Positions 60,552 to 64,000 of a DNA stretch of 64,000 nucleotides are shown here, one piece after another. The notes below the pieces were generated by a model. The model was not told the DNA's origin and searched no databases. It saw nothing but the letters and a program-made list of their open reading frames with translations. Within the stretch, counting starts at the first letter, position 1. Each line of letters starts with the position of its first letter. The translations under genes and the position numbers were made by a program. The stretch lies in the NCBI GenBank assembly GCA_910584295.1, contig CAJTYR010000001.1, positions 124,001-188,000 on the forward strand. Reading direction: 5' to 3'. This DNA is from an uncultured Christensenella sp. Its GTDB lineage: Bacteria > Bacillota > Clostridia > Christensenellales > UBA1242.

Positions 60552-61205
60552 TTATTTTGTATTGTTAACTTTTTCAAACATATCAACAAATGTTGAAATG
60601 ATTTTTTGAAGCCATTGTGTATTTGCTTCATACAACAAAAATTTGCTGTTTATTTCAATTTGCATTGTCCAAATTTTACATTCCTTTGAAATGAAAGATG
60701 AAATTGTTCTCACTCCCCCATTAAATGGCTGATCAACAAAAACTTTGAAACCTTTCTTCGAGAACTCGTTTTGAATAAAATCAAAAAACTTTTCATCAGG
60801 AGCAATGTTCATTCCAAAGTTGACGCCAAGGTTGATGTCCTGCTCTCTTTTTTCTGCCAAGCTGTGTATATCAATCAAATATTTGATGTTGTTTTTCAAA
60901 ATATACTCTTTAAGTTCATGCCTGTATGGACAAAGTAAATCAAAATTTGCATCATCATCCATGCAAGCTGTTTTTGAAATCAGTGGAAAGTTGGCTTCCT
61001 TTCTGACAGCCAAAGCAAGTGCCAAAGTGTTTGGCTCTGCAAATTTTTCTCTGCCAAGTCTAACTTGCTTGACAGCATGAGGAGTTGAAAGCATAATCTT
61101 ACCCTCACCATCAAGAATGACAAAACTTTTTTTCTTGTTGGAAGATAAAAATTTCTTTCTTGCCTTCATATAACTTTTAAAGTCAAAACCATCTTTTCTT
61201 CTCAT
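60552..61205 (-). CDS. N-formylglutamate amidohydrolase-like protein
   Basis: The 217-residue protein starts at the ATG at 61205; the longer upstream frame overlaps the divergent gene. It has blocks of the N-formylglutamate amidohydrolase fold: STPHAVKQVR, then CMDDDANFD (metal and substrate side), LIDIHSLAEKRE with the Asp-x-His metal site, a PFNGG turn and MQIEIN near the end. Such enzymes are zinc hydrolases acting on formyl or acyl amides, but many relatives have unknown substrates. No histidine-degradation genes adjoin it. No ribosome site is present, and TAAGAT lies seven bases before the ATG, so a near-leaderless message is possible. Confidence 0.78.
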   Translation of the reverse strand: MRRKDGFDFKSYMKARKKFLSSNKKKSFVILDGEGKIMLSTPHAVKQVRLGREKFAEPNTLALALAVRKEANFPLISKTACMDDDANFDLLCPYRHELKEYILKNNIKYLIDIHSLAEKREQDINLGVNFGMNIAPDEKFFDFIQNEFSKKGFKVFVDQPFNGGVRTISSFISKECKIWTMQIEINSKFLLYEANTQWLQKIISTFVDMFEKVNNTK

Positions 61206-61283
61206 AGTTCCAATCTTATCACAATCTTCATAAAAATGCAAAACATAATACACATTTTCACAAAAAAAAGAATAAGAAAAATC

Positions 61284-62342
61284 ATGGATAATTTTTGGAC
61301 GCTTTCTGTTTGTATCATTGCAAGAGATGAAGAAGAAACAATTGAAAGACTGCTTAATTGCGTCAAACAATTTGCTGATGAAATTGTTTTTGTTGACACA
61401 GGCTCAACTGACAGAACAAAAGAAATTGCAAAGAAATTCACAAACAACACTTTTGATTTTAAATGGTGTGATGATTTTTCTGCTGCAAGAAATTTTGCTT
61501 TTGAAAAAGCAACTTGTGACTTTTTGATGTGGCTTGATGCAGACGATTTCATCTCACAAGAAAACATTAACAAATTAAAAATGCTTAAAGGCTCTCAAAA
61601 TGATTTTGATGTTTGCATGTGCAAATATGCACTTGATTTTGACAACGAAAATCATCCTCATTTCATATTTGAAAGAGAGCGAATTTTGAAGCGTTCAAAA
61701 GAATTTAAATGGGTTGGAAAAGTGCATGAAAGCATTGTTCCAAGAGGCAAAATCATCCACAGTGACATCACGGTTGAACACCGAAAAATTAAGCAAAACA
61801 AACCTAAAAGAAATCTGAAAATATATCAAAAAATGAAACGAGAAGAAGTCGACTTTTCGCCTCGAGAACTTTATTATTATGCACGGGAATTATACTTCAA
61901 TAATTATATTTCAAGTGCAATTAAATACTTAAAGAAATACGTCAAAATAAATGGCACATATCCTCCGGATAATTTATCTGCCCAAATCATGCTTTCTGAC
62001 TGTTTTTTAAGAAAAAATATGCAAAAACATGCAAAAAACGCACTTTTTGAGTGTTTGAAGACACATAATCCCACAAGTGAACTGTGTTGCAAAATTGCAA
62101 AAATCACCGAAAATGAAGGAAAAATCAAGCAAGCAATTTTTTGGTATAACAGTGCTCTTCATTGCTCAAACTCTGATGGATTCAATTCCCTTGATTATGA
62201 GTCAATAATTCCTTATATTGAGCTTTCAAAACTCTACTACAGCATTGACTATGAAACTGCAAAAAACTTTCATATTTTGGCAAAAACAATGGCTCCTCAA
62301 AATTCAGCAGTACTTTTCAATGAAAAATTTTTTCAAAAATAA
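61284..62342 (+). CDS. Family 2 glycosyltransferase with C-terminal TPR-like region
   Basis: The 352-residue protein begins with SVCIIARDEEETIERLL and has VDTGSTDRT, the DxD site as WLDADDF (about 91-97) and the GKVHESI segment, which mark a GT-A fold of the GT2 family. After about residue 190 it is helical with TPR-like repeats (YYYARELYFNNYISSAIKYL and similar). The same domain order occurs in SunS-type and other cytoplasmic glycosyltransferases that modify peptides or proteins. Acceptor and sugar are unknown. The start at 61284 gives the natural N-terminus; no ribosome site is seen. It faces the N-formylglutamate-like gene across about 80 bases. Confidence 0.85.
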   Translation: MDNFWTLSVCIIARDEEETIERLLNCVKQFADEIVFVDTGSTDRTKEIAKKFTNNTFDFKWCDDFSAARNFAFEKATCDFLMWLDADDFISQENINKLKMLKGSQNDFDVCMCKYALDFDNENHPHFIFERERILKRSKEFKWVGKVHESIVPRGKIIHSDITVEHRKIKQNKPKRNLKIYQKMKREEVDFSPRELYYYARELYFNNYISSAIKYLKKYVKINGTYPPDNLSAQIMLSDCFLRKNMQKHAKNALFECLKTHNPTSELCCKIAKITENEGKIKQAIFWYNSALHCSNSDGFNSLDYESIIPYIELSKLYYSIDYETAKNFHILAKTMAPQNSAVLFNEKFFQK

Positions 62343-62370
62343 AAGGATGCAAAATTGAGCATCCTTTTTC
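62341..62370. terminator. Bidirectional terminator between the glycosyltransferase gene and fhs
   Basis: AAAAGGATGC pairs with GCATCCTTTT around an eight-base loop, with T runs both ways. Confidence 0.88.
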
Positions 62371-63948
62371 TTAAAATAATCCTGAAATCTCCCCCTGTTC
62401 GTCAATGCCCATCTTAAGATAATTTGGACTTTTTGAAAGCCCTGGCATCAAGAGCATACTTCCGGCAATTGCAACAATCATCTTTGCTCCACTTCTTATT
62501 TCGATGTCGCTAATATGAAAATCAAAACCCTTTGGAGCGCCCAACAAATCCTTGTTATCACTGAATGAAAATTGTGTTTTTGCAATGTTGACATAAAACT
62601 TTTCACAACCGATTCTTTCTGCCAAAACAAGTTTTTTCTCGGCAATTTCGCTGAAACTTACACTGCCTGCCCCATAAATTTTTTTCGCTATTTTTTCAAT
62701 TTTTGTTTTAATATCATCGCTCAATTGATAAGAAAACTTGACTTTAGTTTTTTCATCAATTGAATTTAAAACCTCGTCAGCCAAATCCAAACATCCTTTC
62801 CCACCATCAGTAAATGCATTGCAAACACAAACTTTTGCTCCTTCATTTTTGCACAACTTTTCAGCAAGTTTTATGTCATCAATTGAATCGTTTTTGTGTC
62901 TGTTAATAGCAACAACAAAAGGCACTTTAAAAACATCTCTCAAGTTTTCAATATGCTTCTTCACATTTTCAAAACCCTTCTTAAGATCTCCTTCACCATG
63001 CTCTTTCATCACATCAATGACAACAACAAGCACAGCCACATCTGGAGTTTTTTTCATCACTCTTGATTTAATATCAAAGAATTTCTCTCCTCCGAGATCA
63101 CTTCCAAAACCTGCTTCTGTCACACAAAAGTCAGCATGAGAGAGAGCATATTTTGTCGCAGAAATGCTGTTGCAACCATGAGCAATATTTGCAAATGGTC
63201 CGAGGTGAACAAGTGCTGGCGTACCCTCAAGAGACTGAACCAAATTAGGTTTTATTGCATCTTTCAAAAGAATTGCCATTGAATTTTCTGCTTTCAAATC
63301 TCTGGCAAAAATTGGTTCTCCATTTTTGTTTAATGCCACCAAAATATTTCCAAGATTTTTTTTCAAAGTTCTCAAATTTTCGCTTAAACAAAGCACCGCC
63401 ATAACTTCACTTGCTGCAGTGATGTTGAAACCTGTTTCTATTTTTTCTTTACCAATTTTGTATTCAATTTTTCTCAAACTGCGATCATTGACATCAAGAC
63501 ATCTTTTAAAGAAAATATTTGAGCAATCAATCTGAAGTTCATTGCCTTGAAAGATGTGGTTGTCTATGATTGAACAAAGCAAATTGTTTGCTTGTGCAAC
63601 AGCATGAAAGTCCCCAGTGAAATTCAAATTGATTTCATCACTTGGTGTTATTGTAGCTTTTCCACCACCAGTTGCTCCGCCTTTGATTCCAAACACTGGT
63701 CCAAGAGAAGGTTCTCGAAGTGCAAGCATAACGTTTTGTTTTTTTCTTGAAAGAGCATCAGCAAGTCCAATGGAAATTGTAGTTTTGCCAATACCAGTTT
63801 TGTTTGATGTCATTGCTGTGACAAGAATAAGTTTGCCATTTTTTTTGCCAACACTTCCATCAACTTTTGCAATCCTTTCACCATACAAAAAAAGCTTTTC
63901 CTTTGCAATTCCAACTTTTTTTGCCACTTCAACAATATTTTTTGTCAT
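62371..63948 (-). CDS. fhs: Formate-tetrahydrofolate ligase, divergent
   Basis: The 525-residue ATP-dependent enzyme loads formate onto tetrahydrofolate, feeding one-carbon metabolism or acetogenesis. Family blocks include REPSLGPVFGIKGGA, NLNFTGDFHAVAQANNLL, HLGPFANIAHGCNS, TEAGFGSDLGGEKFFD and the closing IAGSMLLMPGLSKSPN. It is about 30 residues shorter than the usual 555. The P-loop reads TSNKTGIGKTT where the family has TPTPAGEGKTT, and the usual GGGYAQV reads GGGKATI, so it is a divergent branch. GGAGAGGG precedes the ATG. About 50 bases remain to the window edge with no other feature visible. Confidence 0.93.
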   Translation of the reverse strand: MTKNIVEVAKKVGIAKEKLFLYGERIAKVDGSVGKKNGKLILVTAMTSNKTGIGKTTISIGLADALSRKKQNVMLALREPSLGPVFGIKGGATGGGKATITPSDEINLNFTGDFHAVAQANNLLCSIIDNHIFQGNELQIDCSNIFFKRCLDVNDRSLRKIEYKIGKEKIETGFNITAASEVMAVLCLSENLRTLKKNLGNILVALNKNGEPIFARDLKAENSMAILLKDAIKPNLVQSLEGTPALVHLGPFANIAHGCNSISATKYALSHADFCVTEAGFGSDLGGEKFFDIKSRVMKKTPDVAVLVVVIDVMKEHGEGDLKKGFENVKKHIENLRDVFKVPFVVAINRHKNDSIDDIKLAEKLCKNEGAKVCVCNAFTDGGKGCLDLADEVLNSIDEKTKVKFSYQLSDDIKTKIEKIAKKIYGAGSVSFSEIAEKKLVLAERIGCEKFYVNIAKTQFSFSDNKDLLGAPKGFDFHISDIEIRSGAKMIVAIAGSMLLMPGLSKSPNYLKMGIDEQGEISGLF

Positions 63949-64000
63949 ACCGCCCTCTCCATTTTAATTTTGATTATTTAATGAAACATCCAAAAGCTTT

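Noticed and set aside
1..64000. CRISPR arrays, insertion sequences, integrases, rRNA genes, replication origin
   Set aside because: I looked for regularly spaced repeats, transposase or recombinase motifs, rRNA signatures and DnaA-box clusters and saw none.

Overview
The window is AT-rich DNA with short intergenic gaps, and most genes start behind strong AGGAGG-type ribosome sites. It looks like the chromosome of an endospore-forming, fermentative member of the Clostridia, probably an uncultured gut lineage. The evidence for this is the sporulation set (yunB, spoVAC-AD-AE, an uninterrupted sigK, ylbJ), a T-box leader on ileS, the plsX-rnc-smc-ftsY order, pta/ackA for acetate formation, and several very large secreted proteins with GLUG, InlB-type and LamG modules. 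The genus assignment is inference.

Layout. 1-5.1 kb holds an ECF sigma/anti-sigma pair, a SHOCT membrane protein, a short-chain dehydrogenase, a tiny Cys/Pro-rich protein and pepF. 5.1-10.1 kb holds a pseudouridine synthase, a methyltransferase and a divergent isoleucyl-tRNA synthetase under an ATC-specifier T-box. 10.2-15.1 kb holds a CBS protein and the sporulation genes. 15.2-22.1 kb holds a MazG-like protein, DUF2207 and LemA membrane proteins and an 1140-residue subtilisin-like protease. 22.2-29.5 kb holds tRNA-Leu(AAG), valS, an orphan solute-binding lipoprotein, rnhB and a GLUG surface protein. 29.6-32.4 kb holds a lone phage-type terminase with a phage-like regulator. 32.7-41.4 kb holds an E2-like acyltransferase, rarA, rnpB, a small Fe-S/flavin operon, a diadenylate-cyclase-like protein and sigK. 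41.5-53.2 kb is housekeeping (ftsY, smc, rnc, plsX, rpmF, ackA, pta) plus ylbJ. 53.2-64 kb holds a 1774-residue lipoprotein, a HIT-RNase HI fusion, a DegV protein, an N-formylglutamate-amidohydrolase-like protein, a glycosyltransferase and fhs.

The most striking signal is a set of three G9 tracts, all read as G on the minus strand. One fills the spacer between the -35 and -10 boxes of the giant lipoprotein promoter. One lies near the 3' end of that same gene, where a one-base change in either direction stops translation at once. One lies at codon 9 of a flavin-reductase-like gene, where the present G9 puts the gene out of frame and G8 would restore it. Together these look like slipped-strand (phase-variation) switches acting on transcription, on protein length and on translation. 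G9 runs are very unlikely by chance in DNA this poor in G and C.

A second theme is genes without a Shine-Dalgarno sequence whose -10 box sits 6-7 bases before the start codon, which predicts leaderless mRNAs. The MazG-like gene and the subtilisin-like protease are the cleanest cases. The rnpB promoter gives an internal check on spacing, because its predicted +1 falls on the expected first base of RNase P RNA.
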